From Flavobacteriaceae bacterium (lineage in GTDB: Bacteria > Bacteroidota > Bacteroidia > Flavobacteriales > Flavobacteriaceae): a stretch of DNA of 30,536 bases. The DNA lies in NCBI GenBank assembly GCA_002693605.1, contig NZQO01000144.1, positions 1-30,536 on the forward strand. The letters run 5' to 3'. A model generated the notes under the pieces. The model ran no database searches. It worked only from the letters and a program-made list of their open reading frames with translations, and was not told the origin of the DNA. Below, piece by piece: positions 16,750-24,094 of this stretch. A program made the position numbers and the translations under genes. Position 1 is the stretch's first letter. Each line of letters opens with the position of its first letter.

Positions 16750-17763
16750 TTAATTTAAGCGTAAAAAAGCAAAGATCAACCTAAAGCTTTCCTTTTTACT
16801 GTAATGGCCCGAAAATAAAACACCTGGTTGCTTTCTCATTAACCATAGGAGAATAGCTGGTGACTTTTCAAATAAATCAGATTTAAAATAATTACGTACA
16901 ATCTGATTAAGCTTATCTAATGACGAACTGTTACAACTTCCCTTAACCAGTTCATCATATTTTTGCAAATCTCTCTTAACAATGCGGAAATTTTCCTGGT
17001 AATTTACAAAGGTTAGTTGTTTTCGGTTAAGCTTAAAAAGAAAGTTCGCTGTTTTTCTAGAGAAATTATGGTCATTGCAAAAGTTTGAATAAACCTTTGC
17101 CGTAAGTTCTACAATTTGTTTGTTTTTATCTGGATTAAACCAAAAACCAACTGAAAGACTATTTTTATGGACTCTATATTTATATATGTTAGCATCTATA
17201 TGAATAAACTTAAATTTAGTGGATGCTCTTAACCAAAAATCATAATCTTCGATTAAATGAAATTGTTCATTGTAACCATTTAAAGTTTGGAAAACTTTTT
17301 TGTTATACAAAAAAGCAGCACCTATAGTATTCCCAAACAACAAATGGCTCAAAGGACCTGGAACATGCTCTCTTCTCACTAGGCCGTTTGAAGATATTAT
17401 ATCGTAATTTGCAAAAGCAATGTCTGCATTTCTGAGGGTAATAGAAGCCATTAAAGTTTTTAGAAAATTTGATTTCAGCAGATTATCGTCCGAAGTCCAA
17501 GTAAAATATTCTCCATTGGCAGCCTGATGGCCTATGTTTAAGCTCGCAGGTAATTTTTTGTTAGTTCTATTATGAATGACCTTTATTCGAGAATCTTGTA
17601 ACTTATAGTTTTCGGCAATTTTACCTGAGTTGTCGGTTGAGCAATCATTTACAATTATTAATTCAAAATTCCCATAGGTTTGTTGCAAACAGCTATCTAT
17701 AGCTTTCGTCAAAAAAGCTTCTCCATTATACACCGGCAATATTATAGAAACTAAATAATTCAT
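16750..17763 (-). CDS. Glycosyltransferase family 2, paralogue of the GT2 at 19.9-20.9 kb
   Basis: A 337-residue GT2: VSIILPVYNGEAFLTKAI at 5-22, FELIIVNDCSTDNS at 33-46, LPASLNIGHQAANGEY at 71-86 and TWTSDDN at 88-94 as metal site, then LIEDYDFWLRAS. The first 95 residues match the gene at 19851-20867 at about half of positions by eye, including the unusual SLNIGHxxAxGEYxTWTS stretch, so the two are paralogues. The ATG overlaps the pyruvyltransferase stop (ATGA). Strongly AT-rich. Paralogues in one cluster often add the same or similar sugars to different acceptors; that is inference. Confidence 0.88.
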   Translation of the reverse strand: MNYLVSIILPVYNGEAFLTKAIDSCLQQTYGNFELIIVNDCSTDNSGKIAENYKLQDSRIKVIHNRTNKKLPASLNIGHQAANGEYFTWTSDDNLLKSNFLKTLMASITLRNADIAFANYDIISSNGLVRREHVPGPLSHLLFGNTIGAAFLYNKKVFQTLNGYNEQFHLIEDYDFWLRASTKFKFIHIDANIYKYRVHKNSLSVGFWFNPDKNKQIVELTAKVYSNFCNDHNFSRKTANFLFKLNRKQLTFVNYQENFRIVKRDLQKYDELVKGSCNSSSLDKLNQIVRNYFKSDLFEKSPAILLWLMRKQPGVLFSGHYSKKESFRLIFAFLRLN

Positions 17764-18632
17764 ATAAATTCGCTTGAATTATATTTTTTCGAAAAAGGAT
17801 ATGGAAAAGAACGTAGTAAATCATTCTGAATTTTTAATATAGTCCCAGAGTGTGGTAACTTAGGAAGGTCGTCCAATAATAAAAGTAATTTTTCTGTATT
17901 CATTTTTTTATCAATAACTATTTCATCATAGGGCTCAATTCCTACCGAAAGAAGATAGTCTCGAAATTTGATATTATCACCGTACAGCCTATTACCCAAT
18001 CTCACCCAAATTGCGGGAATATTATACGCGTGAGCAATTATTAGACCGTGCAACGAACTAGAAATCACACAACTACAAGAAAGAATATCTTTTGTGGTCT
18101 TCTCTACGCTCTTTGTAAGCAAGTTTACAATCTTAATATTCGGATCGTGAGAAAATAAGTCCATAGCCATTTTATAGTCCACAAAATGTGGTACGAACCC
18201 TATATTATATTTTTTCTCAGTAACGGGAGTGAATAATCTAGACAATAGAATAGCGGGATCTCCATATATCTCAGGACATTGTTTCCCCAATTCAATAAGC
18301 CTTTTGTGCGTGAGCGGTCCTCGAACGGCTTTAAAGTCAACTGCACCTACAGCATCATCTTTTTGTATAATACCACTTCCCCAGACCACGGTCTTTTCAT
18401 TTGAATAATTCAATATACTGCCTATGGCAAATAAATTCTGTTGTTTTCCACTTCGAGGGTCATACCATTTAGTTTTTTTCCCGGTAAGCTTTTCTATTAA
18501 GTATTTTGACATTAAATCGCCATAATTCTCAACTGGAGGCTTCATAAGTTTTACTATATATTTCTTCGAAAAGAACTTAGGCCGCTTACGGAATTTATCA
18601 ATTGAAAACCAAAACAATGCAATTTTATCCAT
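17760..18632 (-). CDS. Polysaccharide pyruvyl transferase family protein
   Basis: A 290-residue member of the polysaccharide pyruvyltransferase family (GumL/ExoV/CsaB type), which transfers pyruvate from phosphoenolpyruvate to a sugar as a ketal and adds a negative charge. Motifs: ENYGDLMSKYL at 35-45, VRGPLTHKRL at 103-112, YGDPAILL at 123-130 and SSSLHGLIIAHAYNIPAIWV at 191-210; the last is the strongest family mark. I chose ATG 18632 (MDKIALFWF) over an in-frame TTG at 18668 inside the upstream GT4. It sits between a GT4 and a GT2. Some family members act as other transferases, so pyruvate as substrate is likely, not proven. Confidence 0.85.
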   Translation of the reverse strand: MDKIALFWFSIDKFRKRPKFFSKKYIVKLMKPPVENYGDLMSKYLIEKLTGKKTKWYDPRSGKQQNLFAIGSILNYSNEKTVVWGSGIIQKDDAVGAVDFKAVRGPLTHKRLIELGKQCPEIYGDPAILLSRLFTPVTEKKYNIGFVPHFVDYKMAMDLFSHDPNIKIVNLLTKSVEKTTKDILSCSCVISSSLHGLIIAHAYNIPAIWVRLGNRLYGDNIKFRDYLLSVGIEPYDEIVIDKKMNTEKLLLLLDDLPKLPHSGTILKIQNDLLRSFPYPFSKKYNSSEFI

Positions 18633-18654
18633 AGAATTTGCTGGTATGTTAAAC

Positions 18655-19836
18655 TCAGATCGCGTCAACTATTTTTTCGAATTTCATAAGATATTCATCA
18701 GCAGTAAACTTTTTTATCAAAAGTTTGTTTTTTTCCCCCTCTTGTGTTCTCAGTTCTTGGGATGCTATAAGTTTACTAAGTGCGGATTTTACTTGCTCTA
18801 AGTCATTCTCTACAAGAAACTCGCTCTGTCCCAATAAATCTTTACAACCAGGATGATTCGTTGCCACGACTGGAAGGCCATAAAGCATATACTCCATAAC
18901 TGAATTAGGAAGGCCTTCTATTTCCGAGACTAATACCCCGATATCCAAAATGGATAGAATAGTATCAACTGCTTGTCCACTCATCAAACTCACCCTCTTG
19001 CTTAATTCTTTATCATCAATAGCCTGTTGTATCTGGTAAAATTTTTGGGAGGTACGCTTATTAGCATTTCTATTCCCAAGAAATAATAATCTAACCTCTG
19101 AATAATTATCTGTCAACCCCTGGAAAGCGTTAAGAAGCAAAAAATGTAATTTATCAGGTCTATAATGGGCAACCATTCCAATAAGAATATCATCATTATT
19201 AAAACCGAATTTCTCCCTAACTTGAGCATTATTGTGGTGCGTTAATTCTAAAGAGACATATTGTGGCAATATAAACGCCCTGGACTTCTCTAACCTATAA
19301 ACGTTACGAAAGAGTTCCAACCCTGTCTCGGAGTTTGCAATTACTGCTGGAGAATATCTAGCGGCCACACTTTCAAACCAATCTTTGCTAAATGAATCTA
19401 GACCTAGTTGATGCCAAAAAGTAAATTTGGCCGTTGGCAATAATTTATATAAATAAAATGCGATTTTACTGGGAAAATTGAGAAAGGGGAATATGAAATC
19501 GATTTTATAAGGTAATAATCCTTTGCGCATTCTCAACAAATATTTGGCAGACCATACAAACCGCTTTAAATTCTTGGTACTAAGTTCTCGCTTAAACAAA
19601 AGGTATGGTTTTCCAAAGAAGAAAATTTCCCTAACATGGCATTGTTCGGCAAATTCATCAAACTCACGCGTTGTGGAATCTGAAAATGTTAACAAAAGAT
19701 ATACCCTACATTGATATTTTTCAGTCAATATTTTACAAAGTCCCAAACCTTGTCGTTCGGCCCCACCTAAAATGCCAGTATGTAAAATAATTAAAACTCT
19801 CTTTTCTTTAAAATTCACCTCAAATTTTTTTGACAT
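18655..19836 (-). CDS. Glycosyltransferase family 4
   Basis: A 393-residue GT4: VLIILHTGILGGAERQGLGL (residues 14-33) is the typical strand and GGAER loop. The donor half shows ILIGMVAHYRPDKLHFLL, LLFLGNRN and the EX7E region SEIEGLPNSVMEYMLYGLPV, ending with ATNHPGCKDLL. I chose ATG 19836 (MSKKFEVNF), 14 bases after the upstream stop, over a GTG three codons earlier. AT-rich. It precedes the pyruvyltransferase and lies between two paralogous GT2 genes, so this set probably builds one stretch of the repeat. Substrate is unknown. Confidence 0.88.
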   Translation of the reverse strand: MSKKFEVNFKEKRVLIILHTGILGGAERQGLGLCKILTEKYQCRVYLLLTFSDSTTREFDEFAEQCHVREIFFFGKPYLLFKRELSTKNLKRFVWSAKYLLRMRKGLLPYKIDFIFPFLNFPSKIAFYLYKLLPTAKFTFWHQLGLDSFSKDWFESVAARYSPAVIANSETGLELFRNVYRLEKSRAFILPQYVSLELTHHNNAQVREKFGFNNDDILIGMVAHYRPDKLHFLLLNAFQGLTDNYSEVRLLFLGNRNANKRTSQKFYQIQQAIDDKELSKRVSLMSGQAVDTILSILDIGVLVSEIEGLPNSVMEYMLYGLPVVATNHPGCKDLLGQSEFLVENDLEQVKSALSKLIASQELRTQEGEKNKLLIKKFTADEYLMKFEKIVDAI

Positions 19837-19850
19837 CGAAACCACATTTG

Positions 19851-20867
19851 CTAAAATATACTTCTATAGCACAATCTAAAGTAATCTTCTATAGTTATCG
19901 AGAATAACGACTTTCCGGCAATGATGTGTAGTTTGATAAAAAACAAGAAATTTACCGAAATCTTTTTTTCATTTATTGCAGTAACTAATTCTTTTATCAA
20001 GATAGTTTTCAATTTCTGATATCGGATTTGTTTCAAACCAAACGCAATCGTCTTCAAGTCTCTAAAAAAATAGTTCGAAGTTATCGATTTAATGTTATAT
20101 TCTACACCACGTATTAGACGATCAACAAAAAACTGAATGATAAAATCAGGATTTTTCAATTTAACCTCATTAAAAACCCCCTTGTAACATTGTTCAACAT
20201 TCTTAAGAAATTTCCGGTTTAACTCTTTATCTTTTTTAATTTTCATCGTCAGGCTATCGGGGTGATACCTATAAAAATAATAACCTGGATTGTCTATTTT
20301 AACAAACCTACTATTCTTTAAGGATCGAATCCAAAAATCAAAATCCTCCAGTAAGTAAAGTGATTCGTTATAACAGGTGTTGTTTAGATAAACATTTCTC
20401 TTATACAAGAAACAGGGGCCAATGACATTAGTAAATAATAAATAATCGATCGATTTGGCATTTACTTTACCCCTTATTGAACCCTCCTTGTCTATTAATA
20501 AATAATCTGCATATACGATGTCAGCATTTGAATTTTTTAATTTACTAACTAGTGCCTCTAACGCTCCTCTTTGATATAAGTTGTCATGGGATGTCCAAGT
20601 TATATACTCCCCCTTTGCCAGTTTATGCCCAATATTAAGACTATAGGGTAAATTTCTGTTTACTTCATTCGATAGTACCTTAATTCGACTATCCTCCATA
20701 CTCCAATCTGTAGCTATCTTGAGTGTAGCGTCACTAGAACCATCGTCAATTATAATAAGTTCAAAATTGGAATAAGACTGGTCCAGACAACTTTTAATGG
20801 CCTCTTCTAAATAGTCTTCTCCATTATAAACAGGTAGGATAACAGAAATTAGCCCTATCTTTTCCAT
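19851..20867 (-). CDS. Glycosyltransferase family 2 with SHD in place of SDD
   Basis: A 338-residue GT2 from ATG 20867 (MEKIGLISVILPVYNGE); a TTG four codons earlier is less likely. Motifs: LIIIDDGSSD at 37-46, LPYSLNIGHKLAKGEY at 73-88 and TWTSHDN at 90-96. The metal-binding triad reads Ser-His-Asp where its paralogue at 16750-17763 has Ser-Asp-Asp, so the first aspartate is lost while the last remains. LLEDFDFWIRSL is the acceptor-side ED motif. It overlaps the upstream GT2 by 13 bases. Among the most AT-rich genes here: 20041-20100 holds 17 G+C in 60. Activity may differ from its paralogue, or the His may be tolerated. Confidence 0.86.
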   Translation of the reverse strand: MEKIGLISVILPVYNGEDYLEEAIKSCLDQSYSNFELIIIDDGSSDATLKIATDWSMEDSRIKVLSNEVNRNLPYSLNIGHKLAKGEYITWTSHDNLYQRGALEALVSKLKNSNADIVYADYLLIDKEGSIRGKVNAKSIDYLLFTNVIGPCFLYKRNVYLNNTCYNESLYLLEDFDFWIRSLKNSRFVKIDNPGYYFYRYHPDSLTMKIKKDKELNRKFLKNVEQCYKGVFNEVKLKNPDFIIQFFVDRLIRGVEYNIKSITSNYFFRDLKTIAFGLKQIRYQKLKTILIKELVTAINEKKISVNFLFFIKLHIIAGKSLFSITIEDYFRLCYRSIF

Positions 20868-21802
20868 GTCTTTCTCCAAGATGCTATTTTTTTTCTGAAT
20901 TTATTTAGGTAATTATCGCCCCATCGATTTTTTCCAATCGCGTCACTAAAAAAAAAAGAGTAATCCGCGATTAGACCCGGAAATTTGTTGCTTATACGAT
21001 TGTACAAGTACTGTTTTGAAATCTTCACCAACTGCGTACTATGGCCAAACTTTATTTTAAAACGCTGTTCAATTATTATCCAACTGAGAATAGCGTGACG
21101 AATTTTAGCCTCATTATATAAATTACTAATATTATCAACCTCAGATTTTCTATAGTAAACTAAACACTCATCACAATAAATTATTTTTCGAGTTTTGAGT
21201 ATTAATCGAGTAAGAAACTCACCATCTTGATTTACCAGTAATTCATCTAACCACAATCCGCTTTTATGCACCAGTTCCTTGCGAAAGAAATAAGCGTGAA
21301 ATGGAAGAAATCCGCCTGATCGTGACAAAGCCTCTATAAAGAGCTCCATGTTGTAAAAGTTATCGTAAACTTTTAAATTGTTATAAATTTTACTATCCGC
21401 AATATCTGCCACAACCTCCGCCCATTTGCAGATTGCGACGGCACCATCTTCATTTTCTTCAAGTGCTGTTAGCTGAACGTGAATTTTATTTGGTCCTATT
21501 ATGTCATCACTGTCAAGCCATTGTAAATAGTCACCCTCACTCAATTCGAATCCATAGTTTCTACAAACACTAGCACCCTTAGGGCGGTCTGTTGGTCGAT
21601 GGTAATACCGGAACCTGGAATCTTTCAACACGTACGCTTCTACTATCTCAGCCGTACTGTCAGTACTCGCATCGTCCACGATTATACATTCCCAATGCGG
21701 ATAGGTTTGCGCCAAAATACTGTCCAACGTCTCGCCAATAAGGTGGGCCCTATTATAGGTAGGGATAATTATGGAAACTAATTTTGGAGATTTTGACACC
21801 AT
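20855..21802 (-). CDS. Glycosyltransferase family 2
   Basis: A 315-residue GT2: LVSIIIPTYNRAHLIGETL at 8-26, CIIVDDASTDST at 39-50, GASVCRNYGFELSEGDY at 76-92 and QWLDSDDIIGP at 94-104. The later part has FFRKELVHKSG and NQDGEFLTRLIL. The ATG is at 21802, 79 bases after the HU-like gene; that gap holds a 7-bp-arm inverted repeat but no clear terminator, so it may be co-transcribed with the HU gene. Together with the genes at 14.9 and 15.8 kb it forms a visible subgroup (NRAHLI, CRNxG). AT-rich. Sugar specificity is unknown. Confidence 0.88.
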   Translation of the reverse strand: MVSKSPKLVSIIIPTYNRAHLIGETLDSILAQTYPHWECIIVDDASTDSTAEIVEAYVLKDSRFRYYHRPTDRPKGASVCRNYGFELSEGDYLQWLDSDDIIGPNKIHVQLTALEENEDGAVAICKWAEVVADIADSKIYNNLKVYDNFYNMELFIEALSRSGGFLPFHAYFFRKELVHKSGLWLDELLVNQDGEFLTRLILKTRKIIYCDECLVYYRKSEVDNISNLYNEAKIRHAILSWIIIEQRFKIKFGHSTQLVKISKQYLYNRISNKFPGLIADYSFFFSDAIGKNRWGDNYLNKFRKKIASWRKTWKR

Positions 21803-21839
21803 AGCAGAATATCAACGGAAAATTCCTGGGTAAACACCC

Positions 21840-21858
21840 ATATTGCACTGCGCAATAT
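21840..21858. repeat. Inverted repeat, 7-bp arms, after the HU-like gene
   Basis: Arms atattgc (21840-21846) and gcaatat (21852-21858) enclose five bases. It lies in the 79-base gap between the HU-like gene and the next GT2. No T-tract follows on the minus strand, so a terminator is doubtful; it could be a weak attenuating hairpin or an operator for a dimeric protein. Confidence 0.4.
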
Positions 21859-21881
21859 ATAAAGTTATATGTATTTAGGCA

Positions 21882-22277
21882 TTACTTATAGTTCTTTTCC
21901 TTCACGATATCCACACTACTTTTTAACCATTTCCTCAAGCGGGGCGATGGCAGATAGTTGACCGTGAATTTTCGGATGTTCTTTACCGTCAGCTTTTCGG
22001 GACTATCGGCCGGCTCACATTGAAACTTCACCTTAAACCTGCCAAGGTCATCCAAGACCACCGTCTCCCCCTGCTCCAAGTGAAACTTTACCTGCTGCAC
22101 CAGCATAATGAGCACCCCAAATACGTCTCCCTCGGTGTGGGTGGACATATTGGATATCTCCCAACTGATGCGCCGAAGGTCCACTTCGCGTTTGGTAACT
22201 GCCTGTAATATATACTTACATTCCTCCTCATTTTGAATGGTATTCTTTCGTTTGGTGATGCGATACGGGATGGCCAT
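21882..22277 (-). CDS. HU-like DNA-binding protein (Bacteroidota HU-related family)
   Basis: A 131-residue protein, longer than canonical HU (about 90). Residues 24-70 are the helical dimerisation part (VDLRRISWEISNMSTHTEG then VLIMLVQQVKFHLEQG). GETVVLDDLGRFKVKFQ at 70-86 matches the HU strand-turn segment where HU has GFGxF. The tail IRKFTVNYLPSPRLRKWLK at 101-119 is typical of the Bacteroidota HU-related proteins. It should bind and bend DNA as a dimer. It has its own leader after a strong terminator, and flank-like composition (32 of 60 G+C at 22021-22080) inside an AT-rich region. In Porphyromonas gingivalis an HU gene next to the capsule locus affects capsule transcription, so a regulatory role is plausible here. 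Confidence 0.85.
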   Translation of the reverse strand: MAIPYRITKRKNTIQNEEECKYILQAVTKREVDLRRISWEISNMSTHTEGDVFGVLIMLVQQVKFHLEQGETVVLDDLGRFKVKFQCEPADSPEKLTVKNIRKFTVNYLPSPRLRKWLKSSVDIVKEKNYK

Positions 22278-22333
22278 AGATAAAAAACGTTGTTTTATTT
22301 AAAACGCTGTGGAAAATTTAAAAAGATAATAAG

Positions 22334-22341
22334 CAAAACTA
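22334..22341 (-). promoter_or_regulatory. Candidate -7 element for the HU-like gene
   Basis: On the minus strand this octamer reads TAGTTTTG, a full match to the Bacteroidota -7 consensus TAnnTTTG. It lies between the terminator and the HU start, giving a leader of about 50 bases. No -33 TTTG/TTG sits at the ideal distance (a TTG occurs closer, about 12 bases upstream), and the region is A/T-rich, so chance is possible. Confidence 0.35.
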
Positions 22342-22363
22342 AAAAATATAGTACAAGTTTAAT

Positions 22364-22407
22364 AAAAAAGAAGCACAAGTATTACTTAATACTTGTGCTT
22401 CTTTTTT
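22364..22407. terminator. Strong hairpin terminator, perfect 21-bp arms
   Basis: Arms 22364-22384 and 22387-22407 are perfect reverse complements of 21 bases around a two-base centre (CT on the plus strand). The core is gcacaagtatta, flanked by an A-run on one side and a T-run on the other, so it would work in both directions. On the minus strand it ends the transcript that begins upstream of the exporter genes and closes with the GT2 at 22480-23406. It insulates the HU-like gene from the genes before it. Confidence 0.88.
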
Positions 22408-22416
22408 AATGAATAT

Positions 22417-22449
22417 CTACTAATTCGTATTGTATAAGTAAATTAGTAG
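22417..22449. repeat. Inverted repeat, 9-bp arms, next to the terminator
   Basis: Arms ctactaatt (22417-22425) and aattagtag (22441-22449) are perfect complements around a 15-base loop. In the transcript this lies between the GT2 stop and the main terminator hairpin, so the 3' end would carry two stem-loops in tandem, perhaps protecting the mRNA from 3' exonucleases. Confidence 0.45.
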
Positions 22450-22479
22450 TCCAATAGCGGATGGTACTAAGATAAGAAT

Positions 22480-23406
22480 TTAAGATAGACCAAGGTAATG
22501 CGAGCCTATTTTTTGATTAGTGGTATAGCTTATTTCCATATCGGGATACAGTTTCTCATACAGCTCTCGTTCTTGCCTTAATTTTTCGGCGTGTTGCCAT
22601 TTCCCCGTTAATAAGGCCTTTTTCCTGCGTAGGGCTAACTTCTTTATTTTTATAGGTACTTCCCTTATACGCTCTGAATTGACATCGGCATATAAAAGCT
22701 TGATCTTTCGCTCATATTCAATGACTTGATTGGCACTGTTGCGCTGTGCATTTTTTAAAAGCCTATCCTCCCTATCATGTTTGATATAAACCGCCGGCAC
22801 CACGGCAATTTTTAGATTGTGGAATCGCAGTCGTTGACAGTAATTGTCATCTTCTCCATAATGAAAGAACAAAGGATCAAAACCACCCACTTTAAGAAGA
22901 GTAGATTTTGGCAAAAGCCAGGCAGCGGCATTCACGAAGGGGACTTCATAAAAGCGTTGCCAGCGCTGGAAAATGGCATCGCTATAAAAATTAGCATTGT
23001 TATCGTACCCAAGATAATAGGAAAAATTACGATCTAATAACCGACCACTACCATTTAGGTGTACTGGACTTAGAATGCCCAATTCAGGTTCGCATTTATG
23101 TATCTCTATCAATTTTTCGATACCACCTTGTTCTAAATAGGCATCTTGATTTAATAAGAAAACATACTCCGCTCCGTTATTTAGGGCGTACGTAATCCCA
23201 AGATTATTTGCCTGTCCAAACCCAAGGTTTTCGTTCTGTGACAACACCTTCACCTTTGGAAAGTGTTGCTGAATGGAAGAAACCGTTCTATCTGAAGAAT
23301 TGTTATCCACCACAACTATCGAATGATCGCCACAACTTTGAAGGCATTTTTCAATCCAGGGCATCGCGTTATACGCAACTATAATTATGCTTATTTTGCT
23401 TTTCAC
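22480..23406 (-). CDS. Glycosyltransferase family 2 (WbbL-like)
   Basis: A 308-residue GT2 of the rhamnosyltransferase-like type: ISIIIVAYNAMPWIEKCL at 5-22, VVVDNNSSDRT at 31-41, NENLGFGQANNLGI at 58-71, and NQD at 86-88 (LLNQDAYLE) instead of DXD, which is normal for this subgroup. FVNAAAWLLPKSTLLKVGGF and GEDDNYCQRLRF follow. The C-terminal part is long, helical and basic. The start is GTG overlapping the sulfotransferase stop (GTGA). Its composition is nearer the flanks (33 of 60 G+C at 22921-22980) than the sulfotransferase genes before it. It is the last gene before the terminator. Confidence 0.87.
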   Translation of the reverse strand: MKSKISIIIVAYNAMPWIEKCLQSCGDHSIVVVDNNSSDRTVSSIQQHFPKVKVLSQNENLGFGQANNLGITYALNNGAEYVFLLNQDAYLEQGGIEKLIEIHKCEPELGILSPVHLNGSGRLLDRNFSYYLGYDNNANFYSDAIFQRWQRFYEVPFVNAAAWLLPKSTLLKVGGFDPLFFHYGEDDNYCQRLRFHNLKIAVVPAVYIKHDREDRLLKNAQRNSANQVIEYERKIKLLYADVNSERIREVPIKIKKLALRRKKALLTGKWQHAEKLRQERELYEKLYPDMEISYTTNQKIGSHYLGLS

Positions 23407-24089
23407 AATAAATCAAAACACCTTTGGAAACAATTTCTTTTATCTTCAAAACTGTAATTTAGAGAAACTACGTCCTTCCTAAATTGTTCTTCAACCAAAA
23501 TCTTTTCACGCTTTCTATAAAAGGACGAATAATGATATTTCCTTTTCAAGTTTTTTTTACTGTGCTGTTCGAAAGGCTTCGATATGCCTAGAACCTTATT
23601 TAATCTTAATATGTCCTCATTCAGATTCTCAAATCTACCTATAAAATCTAACGTATAAGGGCCGTTTTCAACATCAAAGAAATCTGACTGAGCAATCTTA
23701 TGATCTATTCGGTTATACATTGAGTCCTTATTTTTAAACACTTTCTCAAATTCCCCTCCCTCTAACATATACTGAACAAATGATCCTTTAACATTTCTAT
23801 CTTGCATTATCCATAAATAATCAGAGTAAGCTCGGTCCCAAGGATTTCTCACAAATGTGAACTTAAAATAGCTATTCCATTGTTCAGGAGTCACCAATTT
23901 ATTTTCAAAAAGTTGACGTGAGGTCGCGTGTTGCAAATGAATTTTACTTTTGGGACACCAACCGTACAGCAACTCATAGTTGGGAATGCGCCAATCTAAC
24001 ATTTCATCAGGAAAGAAATGATTTTTTATACTAGTACCAGCAGTTTTGGGAATATGAATAAAAATAAACCTATGTTTATGTGAGATCAT
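23403..24089 (-). CDS. Sulfotransferase family 2 type protein
   Basis: A 228-residue PAPS-dependent sulfotransferase candidate. FIFIHIPKTAGTSIKNHFF at 8-26 is the phosphosulfate-binding loop with the PKTAGTS form of carbohydrate sulfotransferases, and FTFVRNPWDRAYSDYLW at 77-93 supplies the 3'-phosphate-binding Arg and Ser. Later FIGRFENLNEDILRLNKVLG is the family's third motif. I chose ATG 24089, five bases after the methyltransferase stop; an in-frame TTG 60 bases upstream only adds residues inside that gene. It should sulfate a hydroxyl of the glycan. AT-rich. It differs in type from the first sulfotransferase, so two distinct positions are probably modified. Confidence 0.86.
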   Translation of the reverse strand: MISHKHRFIFIHIPKTAGTSIKNHFFPDEMLDWRIPNYELLYGWCPKSKIHLQHATSRQLFENKLVTPEQWNSYFKFTFVRNPWDRAYSDYLWIMQDRNVKGSFVQYMLEGGEFEKVFKNKDSMYNRIDHKIAQSDFFDVENGPYTLDFIGRFENLNEDILRLNKVLGISKPFEQHSKKNLKRKYHYSSFYRKREKILVEEQFRKDVVSLNYSFEDKRNCFQRCFDLL

Positions 24090-24094
24090 ACAGT

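Noticed and set aside
22364..22407. The 21-bp inverted repeat as an invertible-promoter or recombinase site.
   Set aside because: I noticed no second copy of the arms elsewhere in the window and no recombinase gene. The A/T flanks and position after a stop fit a terminator better.
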